A stretch of 64,000 bases of DNA from Strongylocentrotus purpuratus (GCF_000002235.5 NW_022145611.1:17023633-17087632); one strand, 5' to 3'. Positions 11,201 to 22,159 are shown, counted from the first letter of the stretch. Translations and numbers: made by a program. Notes: a model not told the origin generated them from the letters alone.

Positions 11201-12854
11201 TACCTGTTATTCATTTATCAGTTAGGACTTTCTGATCAGTTATACCAACAATTATGGAAACCTATATTCTCATATTGTTTTTGCAGGAATTTAAAGTAAG
11301 ATGTTTTTTTTTTGCTTATTACTCACTATAAATACTAGTTTAATTGACAATATGCATGGTATCGGGACATTTCCTACCTTATATTGCGTTATCTAACTTG
11401 GTATATGAAAATCAAAAATAAAGACTGGTGAATGTATTGATTACAAAAAAAGTAAATTGCATTTAAACATTCAGATGTCACTGTTAAACAAAGTGTCCTC
11501 TCCATAACATACAATGTATATCAACAGTCACTCTTTGAGAGTTTGGATTATAGAAAAAATAAATAATAAGACTTGTATATAAAAACTGGTGTATCAATAG
11601 ACAATATCAGTATTGTTTTTATTGTAAAATACTGTTTAAATAACATGAAACAATGTATGAATAACAAAACTTTCACGCCATATATTCTGAGATAAAGTTG
11701 GAGTTGTAATGATGGTGAATAATTTGAAGTTTATCCTCTCCAATATATGTCACTTGGCTCATATAATGTTCCAATAATCTATTGGCATGTTCTTACAGAA
11801 ATGTTAGAAATGAATGATGCATAGCAATTTACATATCAACTAATATAGTAAGAGTTCATATTGCTAAGATTTGTTGTTAAACAAATGTCCTCTCCAAAAC
11901 ACGTCAATGAATTAAGTTTGGAAGCTCATATTTGATTAAAACTTGCATTCACTTGTTTTTTTTTACACAGCATCAAATAATTTAGACATAAATGCAACAC
12001 TGTATACCAAATTTGAAGTCTATATAAGAAGAAGGACAAGAAATTCTCATGTCATTAAATAAATTCAACCTCCCCATAATTCAGTTTCCTATAAAATACA
12101 CTAATTTTATGGCAAAATATGGCTTAAGTGAATAGGAAATAAGTGCATCAACATCTGATAAGTATAAAAAGGCATATAAAAGTACAGAAAACTATGTGTA
12201 TACCATTTACAGGTATAATAAAGCTGATGTGTTCTTTGTTAAACAAAATGTCCTCTCCAAACGCCTATTTTTGTTACTGTATTTCAATCGAATATTTCTA
12301 TATGTAAACACGGACTTGACGCTCTATAATTTTACACATTTCTGACATATACCCCAAACTTTCAGAATCTGTGCATCTTTTGCTCTAACAACAATTTTCA
12401 TTTTTGACCCCCAGTGAGAAAAAAAGTGTACACTTAACGTGAAATGACCCATATACCTTTTCATATATATATATATATATATACATGTATATACATTAAT
12501 TTCTGAAAGATGCATTATTTTACATATTTTACATTATATTTCCACAGAAATATATTATTACAACCATTGTAACATATTCTTTTTTACATTCTACACATTG
12601 ACACAATATGAATATTTTAAATATTCACATATTTCATTATTTACATATTTTTATTTATATATTTTACATATTTATAATCCATATAGACATCGACCATGTG
12701 TTATATATAATTGAAAACAATCAAAGCATAACTATGGTGATTTTTATAACAATATATCTCTTACGATTATGTGTGTGCATGTTGAAAGATCAACATTAAG
12801 AAATGGTCCTGGGGATTATACTAACATTGTAACAAAAATAGAAAAATGGATTGC

Positions 12855-14207
12855 TTAAGGTTCAGTCAAACAGCATGGGCAACGGAAGAAGTCATCATCC
12901 GCTACCTCCTTTCCTGCACAGCGTCCAAGGTGGACCCAGTGCTGGCAGGATTCACATTCCGCCCACATGATGTTAGTGTTGGCATTATCTGAGTCTGTAG
13001 GAGGATCGTCGAGGTTGCACTGACAACATTTCTCCCCATCATTCCCATTATCCTGGGCATTGACGTGATCACGTGTAGGTCTTTCAACGGATGTCTGCGC
13101 GGTTGCTGAACGGAAAATTGTTAAAAAAATTCCATTCTCCTTAAGGGCTACTCCGCCAGCTTCATACTCGGGTGCAGCACGTCGCTTCCTCTTGTTTGCT
13201 TTTTTTGTCGGAGGGGATGGTGCTTTGCTCGCTAGGAGAGCTTCAACGTTGCTACTAGACGGTTGAGGTGCCGGGTGCCCTTCACAGTTTGTCACCGTAC
13301 TAGGTCTTGTCATTCTGATGACATCGATAGCCTCTGGATTGAAGGGGCATACTCCAGACTTCCTGAAGGCTCCCTCCAGATTCCCCCTCCTCATCGATTG
13401 TAGGTACGAATGGCTTATCAGCCCGCAAAGGTCGTACCTGGTGATGGAACGTCCTGGATGTCCAGCTAGGAAGTCCGTACATTGTCTGTTAAAATGTGCC
13501 TTCATTGGGCCAAAGCACCCGACATCCAGAGGCTGGAGAATGTGGCTCGTGTGAGGTGGCAGAAGGAAGAGGATGATATTGTTCCTTCGTGCTTCCTCTA
13601 TGAGGGGGACAGTGATGTGGCTCTTATGACCATCATAGAGGAGCAGTACCCTTTGCTCTGGGTCTCGATCTGGCAGGGATGGAATAAAGTGCTTGCTCAG
13701 GAAGTCCCTGAACACAACACCGTTACTCCATCCACTGTCGGTCATCTTGAAGCGGCTGCCTGGTAGACTGCCCTCCGATAATTCCGTTGAGAAGTTCTTT
13801 CCCTTGAAGATCAGGTAGGGTGGAAGGGAGGTGCCTTGGGCAGACCCACAGGCCAGGAGGGTGGTAGTGGCTGATCGGCAAGAAACGATTGAAGGTGACC
13901 TCTTGCTGCCACTAATCACCCTCAGTGGTGCATGTTCTTGATTAAACCCAGTCTCATCTACGTTGTAGATAAACTGTGCCTTGTCCTTCAGGTCGTACTT
14001 TGTTAAAATTCGGTTCAGTTCCTCATAGTACTTGGTTATCCTAGCTGATGTTGTCGCTATGGCTCTGTTTATTGCCAAGGAGCGCGGTCTTATAACCCGA
14101 AGAGCTGGCCATCTCCGCATAAAACCATAAAACCACCTTGTAGATAGTGTAGGGCCTGCAGTTGCTTTCGTCGCATCAAGGAGCACCTCTGTTGCTAGCT
14201 TCAAAAC
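12855..14207 (-). CDS. Transposase exon 3 (catalytic core and C-terminus)
   Basis: Acceptor TTTACAG|GTTTTG; 450 codons and a stop at 12857-12855. Carries all three catalytic aspartates and the C-terminal cysteine/histidine cluster. A Lys/Arg-rich stretch (PTKKANKRKRRAAPEY) lies between them and is a likely nuclear localisation signal. Confidence 0.88.
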   Translation of the reverse strand, partial: VLKLATEVLLDATKATAGPTLSTRWFYGFMRRWPALRVIRPRSLAINRAIATTSARITKYYEELNRILTKYDLKDKAQFIYNVDETGFNQEHAPLRVISGSKRSPSIVSCRSATTTLLACGSAQGTSLPPYLIFKGKNFSTELSEGSLPGSRFKMTDSGWSNGVVFRDFLSKHFIPSLPDRDPEQRVLLLYDGHKSHITVPLIEEARRNNIILFLLPPHTSHILQPLDVGCFGPMKAHFNRQCTDFLAGHPGRSITRYDLCGLISHSYLQSMRRGNLEGAFRKSGVCPFNPEAIDVIRMTRPSTVTNCEGHPAPQPSSSNVEALLASKAPSPPTKKANKRKRRAAPEYEAGGVALKENGIFLTIFRSATAQTSVERPTRDHVNAQDNGNDGEKCCQCNLDDPPTDSDNANTNIMWAECESCQHWVHLGRCAGKEVADDDFFRCPCCLTEP

Positions 14208-15397
14208 CTGTAAATTAGATATAATATTTGCCTATAATTAATATCAATATTGTAATATGTAATACATAAATAGTAAATTGTGAAAAGGTTCAGTTATATA
14301 AGCTTTATGATGATGTTGATGTTGATATTCATTAATTTTTTCAATAATAAATGATGATCTATGATGAAGAAGAGAATAATAAGATTGATAATAATAATAA
14401 TATAGTTATGATAATGACAGAATTAATAATAATTATAGCAGGGGTGGTAGTTTAATATTATCAACAACAATAGTAAAAAATATATGTATCTATAGCTATT
14501 AATAATCATATTTCTAAAAAATATATTGTTACCCTGATTATTTTATATCCAGTTTATCAAACTTGAAATGAATTGTGTGATGAATTAGAATATGAATAAA
14601 TGTTGAGATTTTTACCTGGGAGCGATTTAGTCCATAACCACACTCAGCCATATAAATGAGGTGGTTGCTTAGAGCCTCTTCTTCCGCGAAGCTTAAAGCT
14701 GTGGGGCTGCCATTGGCCTTGGGGTGCCTTTGGACAAGTTTGTCCCTTAGAGTCGACTCCGGAACACCACACCTTTCTGCAGCACCTCTCACAGACATTT
14801 TTTTTTGTTTTGACGACACCAACCTCGAAGCTTCTTCCAGGTTTATCCGGTCGTAATTGTAGTATTTCGAATGTTTCTTTGGATTTTTCTGAAAGGAGAA
14901 ATACATTTAAATTAATTTAGAAGAGTAACTATCATCTGACACTTTTTGGTATTAATCAAACATCTTTCAAATCCAAAGGTATGAATATTATTGTCCCACC
15001 CCCCCCCCCCCCCATCTCCCGCATCCCACTACAAGCCCCAATTCTCCCCCTCCCACGGCACCCCCTTTGTATTAGTCACTGGCCCTGTATAGATCTATTC
15101 GTTTTGAGCGTTTCTCTCTCTCCCTCTCTCTCAGCCATACACAAGTTCTCGCTCTTTTCTCTCTTTGTCTCTCCACTTATCCCTTTTTAATTTGTATTCT
15201 TACGAAACCCATAGATCATTGAAATTCAGGCACACACATACGGTGGAAGCAGTTTCCGTTTTTTGCGTAAGAAATTGACATTTTATCGTTATTTTTCGAA
15301 GTGAATTCCTCTAATAAACTGATTTTCATGTAAAAAACACAATTTGTGATGATAAAAAGCGTTAAAAAACTAGCTTACTCACATTTTTATGACGCAT
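12855..15397 (-). CDS. pogo-like DDE transposase with C-terminal Zn-type cluster
   Basis: Three exons in phase: 15397-15383, 14888-14616 and 14207-12855, giving 546 residues with no stops. The first exon encodes only MRHKN. Residues about 21-60 form a pipsqueak-type helix-turn-helix (RGAAERCGVPESTLRDKL); a CENP-B-like second DNA-binding helix bundle follows (ECGYGLNRSQ...RWFYGFMRRWPALR, about 75-140). The DDE_1 core shows NVDETG (D180), LLYDGHKSH (D288) and PPHTSHILQPLDVGCFGP (D324), a DD35D pattern. Residues from about 490 contain CCQC...WAECESCQHWVHLGRC...RCPCC, a PHD/treble-clef-like zinc-binding cluster. It would cut and paste its own element in the nucleus. Splice sites are good (donor GTGAGT and CAG|GTAAAA, acceptors TTTCAG and TTTACAG). 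A domesticated host gene is an alternative, but the flanking inverted repeats favour a transposon. Confidence 0.88.
14616..14888 (-). CDS. Transposase exon 2 (psq helix-turn-helix)
   Basis: Acceptor CTCCTTTCAG|AAAAAT, donor TCCCAG|GTAAAA; 91 codons, phase 0 on both sides. Encodes the psq DNA-binding domain. Confidence 0.85.
15383..15397 (-). CDS. Transposase exon 1 (five codons)
   Basis: ATGCGTCATAAAAAT followed by a GTGAGT donor. It joins in frame to exon 2 and gives a Met start that exon 2 lacks in a splice-compatible position. About 100 bp inside the right inverted repeats. Confidence 0.65.
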
Positions 15398-15539
15398 TTT
15401 GAACTTCGGGGTTGTCGATGGTGCTCACAGATTTCGGTGTCTCAGTCCCACACAGGCATCGCGTATCGTTCCCCTGTTTAAGCGCTTTTAGTGTTGGTGC
15501 GCGAACTTTGGTCACGCGCGAACTTTGGTCACACCACCA

Positions 15540-17034
15540 TACAATAATACGATAATACTCTGTAAAGAGGTCTGTAAAGAGGTCCTTTTGAGGTCTACTC
15601 AAAAGGAAGAAGAAGAAGAATGAAGAGCATTTTTAAGTGTGCTACTGCTAGTCTACTGTGAGTTAATAGTCTAGTCATGTGAATATTAATCAATAATAAT
15701 GTTATTATGAATAATATTAGACCTCTATAAGTGGCAACACAGTCACAGACACTGAGAATGAGAGAGTCAGCCTACACAAATACCTGAATACAGTCACTAG
15801 GCCTAACAAATATGACAAAGTCAAAGGCCTTTTAAGCCCAGATCTAATTGTAGAGGCCTAGTATTAGTTCTGTCTAGAGTCAATAAAATCTTACAATCTT
15901 ACAATCTTACAATCAATTTATTCAAAATTAATGTTATCTTGCACTCACTAACTCAGTTGGATAGATGCACAGCTCAGCTCATCACTATCAGGAATAACTC
16001 CATCATCGTCTCATACAAAAATACATCCACACATCATATACAGTGCAGAGCCTATAGCCAGACTCTGCATCTAGGGAAAGGAATTGGATTCCTAACTTCA
16101 GTCAAAAATGAGTGCAATACCAATGCGGGGCCAATGCATAGCGGCTGTCTAACTTTTTGATTGCAATGAATTGTATGGTATCCTATAATAAGCACAGGAT
16201 AATTTTAACACCATTGACAGTGGCCGTGACCTCGGATTATCATTTAAATATGTTCCTTTTTTTTTTCTTTTTTTTTCTTTTCTTCTTGGCAAATGTCGAA
16301 AATAAAGATTTCTTGCACCTCAATCAGTGGCGCGGGGGGGGGGGGGGGGGGGCAAATAGAATGGTGAGAGCATATCAAGAGGAGAGATGAAGGAAAAATC
16401 AATATTTGGGATCCGGATAGTATAATTTTTGGCAAGAGGCCCCAGCCTTCTCACACAATGTGCCTATGTGTACGAGAGTTGGAAAACAAATCCTCTTTGA
16501 TAAATTGTAGATTGGGGTGACACCAAACTTGGTGCCATATAAGTGATATAACAAAAAAAAAAGGCCGGGGTTGACAAACGCTGATCTGGACTGCGCTGGT
16601 GACCCCCCCCCCCCCCCCCCCACGACTGAGCCCATGCTACACCATTGACTCTGCATTGTTTTTGGTTTTCTTGTGCGGTAATTGTATCTGTATACTGTAC
16701 TCATTTATTAGTTTTTTTAATTTTTTTTATTTGGTAATCACAGAATGTTTCCAATACATTTAAACAAAAAAAATATAGATAGATATGTCTACATTTTAAA
16801 AGCTATAAACTTCTCAGAACTCAGAAAACTCCTCCATACAAAAATTAAAGCTTCATATAGTCGTATTACTTTGTTGTTTAGATTGATCTGTTCAATGTGT
16901 TCTGTATATTTTTTCTCTCAATCTTGATTAATTTGTGGAATATGAATATATAAATATAAAAAATAAAGCGAGGACGAACAAAATGAAGTGGAAACGTTCT
17001 TTCAAAGACACCTTAACGGAGTTCCCTAATAGCT
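15540..17034. other. Intergenic DNA, low complexity, no gene seen
   Basis: AT-rich sequence with a GAAGAA run (15605-15625), T/C runs (16255-16285), a G run (16334-16353) and a C run (16604-16621). Short open frames here have no recognisable domain or splice context. Before the foldback insertion this was probably contiguous with the DNA just upstream of the small gene at 23818. Confidence 0.6.
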
Positions 17035-17230
17035 ATTTTTAGAGGTAGGCAATCTTTTGGAACCTGTAGAGGTTTGCGCACGTAACTACGTAAAGGAAAT
17101 GTTGACGCCCCCTAATGAATATGCATTATGCTTGTGCCGACACGGCGTGTGCTGTCCGTACACGCTGTGCATGTATATCTATCTAGGCTATGACAGCACA
17201 TCTGCACTACCGATTCAAGCAAGAGAATAT

Positions 17231-17419
17231 TATACAAATAACGCACGTCCCAGAGTGCAATAGCGGTGAATGCAGTACGCGCGAGGTTTCTTTAGATTGG
17301 TGCCGCTCTGTGCAACGAGCCGCTTGCGGCGAGTTGACAGTGCGAACCATCTGAAGAAACCGAGCGAACACTGCATTTACGTTTCGCACAACAGGGTCAA
17401 GTGCGTTATTTGTTTTATA
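17231..17419. mobile_element. MITE-like inverted repeat inside left foldback arm
   Basis: Ends TTATACAAATAACGCAC and GTGCGTTATTTGTTTTATAA are inverted, and the subterminal TGCAGTRCGCGCGAGGTTTCTT-like parts also pair imperfectly. Part of an 800-bp block (17233-18029) that has no match in the right arm, so it arrived after, or was lost from, one arm. Confidence 0.55.
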
Positions 17420-18029
17420 AAATAGCGACACAAACAGCAACAAACAAAAGTTTAGATCTTTTATAATAGTAATACGAGAGTTCGATCTAGATCTAACTGT
17501 TAGAGTTATGTTGGTTCTAGAAATAAAATGAGGGTCTAAGACCTTGCAGGCTTACCAAAAAGTCCACGGGATTCATTGTTTGATTAAAAATAAAATGCAT
17601 AGGGTGTCTAGAGACGAGTCTACGTACATCAGACAGCTGAAATTCCTGGCTTCATTATAAAATCCAAAAGTAAAAACGGGTCTAAATCCAAGGCAAAAGT
17701 AAAACAAAAATTTGCTTTCTAATAATACCCCGCTCTAGCTAGAGCTATTAGCTACGCGTACGCTGCGCTGGGGATCATGGTGGAGCGTACAATATTAGCT
17801 ACGCGCGTAGCCTATAGCCTACAATGCACTCGAGGGAGCGTACTAGTACTACGCGTACGCGTGCGCACTGGATCTCCATGGTCACGTACGCGCCGTGCAA
17901 TATAACTTTTTACTGCGCTTTTTCTGCACTCATTTCTGCAAAATCGTGCTTGCATCAAAAATTTGTCAATGCCATGTGACGCGTATTGACCAATCACGAT
18001 GCTTAAAATACTAGAGCCATTTTATAAAT
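17420..18029. other. CG-rich palindromic spacer, left arm only
   Basis: Contains many overlapping CGCGTACGCG / TACGCGTA palindromes (about 17750-17890). No gene seen and no counterpart in the right arm. Confidence 0.5.
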
Positions 18030-18142
18030 GTATTTCACTACACTTGTATTGTTTTGAATACATTAATTGCATCTATACTTGCATCAATTAAGTTAGTGCA
18101 TTTCTAAATTTGTATTGTACTGTTGTGACTTCAAGTTGCATC

Positions 18143-18606
18143 CAGGCGCGTACGCAGGGGGGGGGGGGGGGGGTGTTTGGGGGGTTAAACCCCCCCTTTA
18201 GTATTTTTTATATGTGTAAACCCCCCTAAAAAATCCCTAAAACCCCCCCCCCCCCCCCTTTGGTTTTTTTTTTTTTTTTTTTTTTTTTAATTATTAAAAA
18301 AAAATAAAAAAAATTACCCCCATGGCTGACCCAAGAAAGGTGACCTTACCCCCCCCCCCCAACGGAGCAAAATGTCAAATTTTAAAATTTCGAGACCCCC
18401 CCCCCCCAAAAAAAAAGTGTCCTCTTACCCCCCCCCCCCCCTCCCCCCTCCCCCCTCCCCCCTGCCCCTCCATCCCCCCCCCCCCCCCCCCCCCACTGAG
18501 CAAATTTTTGGCCGGCGCGATTTTCAAATTTTCCTGAGTCGTTGCGAAATTTTGGACCCGATTTTAAACCCCCCCCCCCCTTGAAAAAATCCTGCGTACG
18601 CCACTG
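18143..18606. mobile_element. hAT-type MITE in left foldback arm
   Basis: Ends CAGGCGCGTACGCAGG and CCTGCGTACGCCACTG are inverted. Flanks GTTGCATC (18135-18142) and CTTGCATC (18607-18614) form an 8-bp duplication with one mismatch. The matching stretch of the right arm (about 23420-23440) holds the uninterrupted target. Interior is poly-G/poly-C with no coding potential. CAG...CTG ends and 8-bp duplication fit hAT. Confidence 0.8.
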
Positions 18607-18689
18607 CTTGCATCAATATAAGTTATTGCATCTAACCTGTTCCAAACTGCATTTTGCGTGTCCCAAATTTATATCTTTGTCATGGGTGC

Positions 18690-20470
18690 ATTGTTTGCAT
18701 CAATCAAGTTATTGCATTGTACATGTTCCAAGCTGCATTCTACGTGTTTCAAAGTTTCTATCTTTAGGGGATAATATTGTTTTGCCTACACACTCCCATC
18801 ATCCAAATTATTGCATTGTACATGTTCCAAGCTGCATTCTACGTGTTCCAAATTTTCTATCTTTTGGTAATTGTATTGTTTTGACTACACACTCCCATTA
18901 TTTAAATTATTGCATTGTATATGTTCCAAGCTGTATACGTGTACCAAAATTTCTATCTTTGGGTAATTGTATTGTTTTGCCTACACACTCCCATCATCCA
19001 AATTATTGCATTGTACATGTTCCAAGCTGCATTCTACGTGTTCCAAAATTTCTATCTTTGGGTAATTGTATTGTTTTGCCTACACACTTCCATCATTCAA
19101 ATTATTGCATTGTACATGTTCGAAGCTGCATTCTACGTGTTCCAAAATGTCTATCTTTGGGTAATTGTATTGTTTTGCCTACACACTCCCATCATTCAAA
19201 TTATTGCATTGTACATGTTCCAAGCTGCATTCTACGTGTTCCAAAATTTCTATCTTTGGGTAATTGTATTGTTTTGCCTACACACTCCCATCATTCAAAT
19301 TATTGCATTGTACATGTTCCAAGCTGCATTCTACGTATTCCAAAATTTCTATCTTTAGGGGATAATATTGTTTTGCCTACACACTCCCATCATCCAAATT
19401 ATTGCATTGTACATGTTCCAAGCTGCATTCTACGTGTTCCAAAATTTCTATCTTTGGGTAATTGTATTGTTTTGCCTACACACTCCCATCATTCAAATTA
19501 TTGCATTGTACATGTTCCAAGCTGCATTCTACGTATTCCAAAATTTCTATCTTTAGGGGATAATATTGTTTTGCCTACACACTCCCATCATCCAAATTAT
19601 TGCATTGTACATGTTCCAAGCTGCATTCTACGTGTTCCAAAATTTCTATCTTTGGGTAATTGTATTGTTTTGCCTACACACTCCCATCATTCAAATTATT
19701 GCATTGTACATGTTCCAAGCAGCATTCTACGTATTCCAAAATTTCTATCTTTAGGGGATAATATTGTTTTGCCTACACACTCCCATCATTCAAATTATTG
19801 CATTGTACATGTTCCAAGCTTCATTCTACGTGTTCCAAAATTTCTATCTTTAGGGGATAATATTGTTTTGCCTACACACTCCCATCATTCAAATTATTGC
19901 ATTGTACATGTTCCAAGCTGCATTCTACGTGTTCCAAAATTTCTATCTTTGGGTAATTGTATTGTTTTGCCTACACACTCCCATCATTCAAATTATTGCA
20001 TTGTACATGTTCCAAGCTGCATTCTACGTGTTCCAAAATTTCTATCTTTGGGTAATTGTATTGTTTTGCCTACACACTTGCCTCAATCAAATTATTGCAT
20101 TGTACATGTTCCAAGCTGCATTCTACGTGTTCCAAAATTTCTATCTTTGGGTAATTGTATTGTTTTGCCTACACACTTCCATCATTCAAATTATTGCATT
20201 GTACATGTTCGAAGCTGCATTCTACGTGTTCCAAAATGTCTATCTTTAGGGGATAATATTGTTTTGCCTACACACTCCCATCATTCAAATTATTGCATTG
20301 TACATGTTCCAAGCTGCATTCTACGTGTTCCAAAACTTCTATCTTTGGGTAATTGTATTGTTTTGCCTACACACTTGCCTCAATCAAATTATTGCATTGT
20401 ACATGTTCCAAGCTGCATTCTACGTGTACCAAAATTTCTATCTTTGGGTAATTGTATTGTTTTGTCTACA
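18690..20470 (+). repeat. 99-bp tandem repeat array, left arm (about 18 copies)
   Basis: Unit of 99 bp: TTGCATTGTACATGTTCCAA, GCTGCATTCTACGTGTTCCA, then AAATTTCTATCTTTGGGTAA and TTGTATTGTTTTGCCTACAC, ending ACTCCCATCATTCAAATTA. Two alternating variants differ at GGGTAATTGTATTG versus AGGGGATAATATTG. Because 99 is a multiple of three, two frames stay open across the array (see findings); I regard these as non-coding. Confidence 0.95.
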
Positions 20471-20477
20471 TACCACT

Positions 20478-20504
20478 CAGGCGCGGAGCCAGGATTTTCC
20501 AATA

Positions 20505-20546
<42 letters not shown>

Positions 20547-22151
20547 GGAAGTTTAAAAATTGCGCAGACCGTTTTTGTCCAACTCAATATACCAATACTG
20601 ACAAGGTCATAATAGAAGCACCATACCGGTACATCGGGGGGGGGGGCTATAGCCCCTTGCCCGAAAAAGTAATTATCTGGTTTCACAATTCGGCTAGTGA
20701 GCGAAGCGAGCGAGCAAAAATTTGAGCATAATATGTATTTTGTGAAAGTATTATTTGTCACCAAAATAAATGAGAAAAGATTTTTAAAAAAATCATATTC
20801 GGGCCGCTCGCTGTTCCCCCCCCCCCCATTACTGGCGAAGCGCATAAGCTTTGATGCTTCATTAAATTATGAGAGAAAGAAGATGATTCGTCGTTCCATT
20901 CTCGATTCTTAATCCTTGTTTGAATTCAGTTTTCTTTAAATTATTAGAGAAAGAAGACGATTCTTTGTACCATTCTCGTCTCTTAATCCTTGTTGAATTT
21001 AGCTTTCCCCCTTCAGCACGAGGCGTGGAAGCTTTTACGTTTTATTAAATTATTAGAGAAAGAAGATGATTCATTTTTCCATTCCTTGACTCTTAATCCT
21101 TGTTTGAATTTAGTTTTCATTAAATTATTAGTGAAAGAAGACGATTCGTTGTTTCATTCTCGACTCTCAATTCTCGAACAACGAATCATCTTCTTTCTCT
21201 AATAATTTAATAAAACGTCAAAGCTTCCACGCCTCGTGCTGAAGGGGGAAAGCTGAATTCAAACAAGGATTAAGAGACGGGAATGGAACAAAGAATCGTC
21301 TTCTTTCTCTAATAATTTAAAGAAAACTGAATTCAAACAAGGATTAAGAATCGAGAATGGAACAACGAATCATCTTCTTTCTCTCATAATGTAATGAAGC
21401 GTCAGAAGTTTACACGAGGGCGGGGAAAATTGAATTTAGACAAGGATTGATAGTCGAGAATGGAACAACGAATCATCTTCTATCTCTAATAATTTAATAA
21501 AACGTCAAAGCCCCAGTCGTAAAAAAATAGGAAAAAAATAGGGGAAAAATAGGGGAAAAATAGGACTATTTTTTTCCTGTTTTCTTAGAGGAAATAGGAA
21601 AAAAATAGTCTGAAAAAAAATATAGGTGAAAAAAATAGGGAAAAAATAGTTTGTACTTGAAAATAGGAAAAAAATAGCCCTATTTTTTTCCTATTTTCTT
21701 AAAAGAAATATGGAAAAAATAGTCTGCATTTCCAGAAAATAGGGAAAAAATAGGAAAAAAATAGGGAAAAAATATATTTTCGCAACACACAAAACTACTA
21801 GGGAGCTTATGCGCTTCGCCAGTAATGGGAGGGGGGAACAGCGAGCTGCCCGAATATGATTTTTTTAAAATCTTTCCTCATTTATTTTGGTGACAAATAA
21901 CACTTTCACAAAATACAATTTATGCTCAAATTTTTGCTCGCTCGCTTCGCTCTATAGCCGAATTGTGAAACCAGAAAATTACTTTTTCGTGCAAGGGGCT
22001 ATAGCCCCCCCCCCCCCGATGTTCCGGTATCGTGCTTCCATTATTGTCAGTATTGGTATATTGAGTTGGAAAAAAACGGTCTGCGCAATTTTTAAATTTC
22101 CGGCCCCCCCCCCCCCCCCCCCCTTATTGGAAAATCCTGGATCCGCGCCTG
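20478..22151. repeat. Palindromic core of the foldback element
   Basis: Starts CAGGCGCGGAGCCAGGATTT and ends with the inverse (AAATCCTGGATCCGCGCCTG). Both sides carry G/C runs, a GCTATAGCCCCTTG segment and GCGAAGCGAGCGAGCAAAAA. Inside lie about four 80-100 bp units (GAGAAAGAAGATGATTCG... TTAATCCTTGTTTGAATTCA) facing each other across 21165. The ends look like those of the hAT-type MITEs at 18143 and 58010. The flanking octamers are inverted rather than direct repeats, as expected inside a palindrome. Confidence 0.8.
21520..21785. repeat. A-rich tandem repeat (GGGAAAAAATAG units)
   Basis: Roughly twenty short units of the type AGGAAAAAAATAG, with two inverted CTATTTTTTTCCTATTTTCT stretches. 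Present only on the right side of the palindrome centre. Confidence 0.85.
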
Positions 22152-22159
22152 AGTGATGT

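Larger units (their letters stand above)
8031..12450. mobile_element. Nested 4.4-kb non-autonomous DNA element
   Basis: Perfect 30-bp terminal inverted repeats (8031-8060 and 12421-12450) starting GGGTCATTTCACGTTAAGTG. Flanking ATAT on both sides (one extra G at the left) suggests a short target duplication. No transposase or long open frame is visible; the interior is AT-rich. Seven full copies of a motif GTTAAA-n-TGTCCTCTCC-nn-AACA are spread through it, clustered toward the two ends, as transposase-binding subterminal repeats often are. It also contains a large hairpin (9567-9875) and a 60-bp-class tandem repeat (10992-11200). I do not recognise the superfamily. Confidence 0.7.
7037..15539 (-). 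mobile_element. pogo/Tigger-like DNA transposon (autonomous type)
   Basis: The inverted motif GTGACCAAAGTTCGCG occurs twice near the left end (7044-7059, 7245-7260) and twice in tandem, inverted, near the right end (15500-15515, 15517-15532). Outside these, the left TATGAAGGGGTGACC and the reverse of the right, TATGGTGGTGTGACC, align, with TA at both flanks (7035-7036 and 15540-15541), the target duplication expected for Tc1/mariner/pogo elements. The transposase gene runs leftward from just inside the right end. A separate 4.4-kb element is nested in the left half. An alternative left end is 7245. The end assignment is inference. Confidence 0.65.

Noticed and set aside
13318-13766. Two plus-strand frames of 78 and 94 codons
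   Set aside because: Antisense shadows of the pogo-like transposase exon.
18542-20725. 727-codon plus-strand open frame
   Set aside because: It is made of the 99-bp foldback repeat plus flanking G-run sequence; the open frame follows from a unit length divisible by three. No start context or domain.
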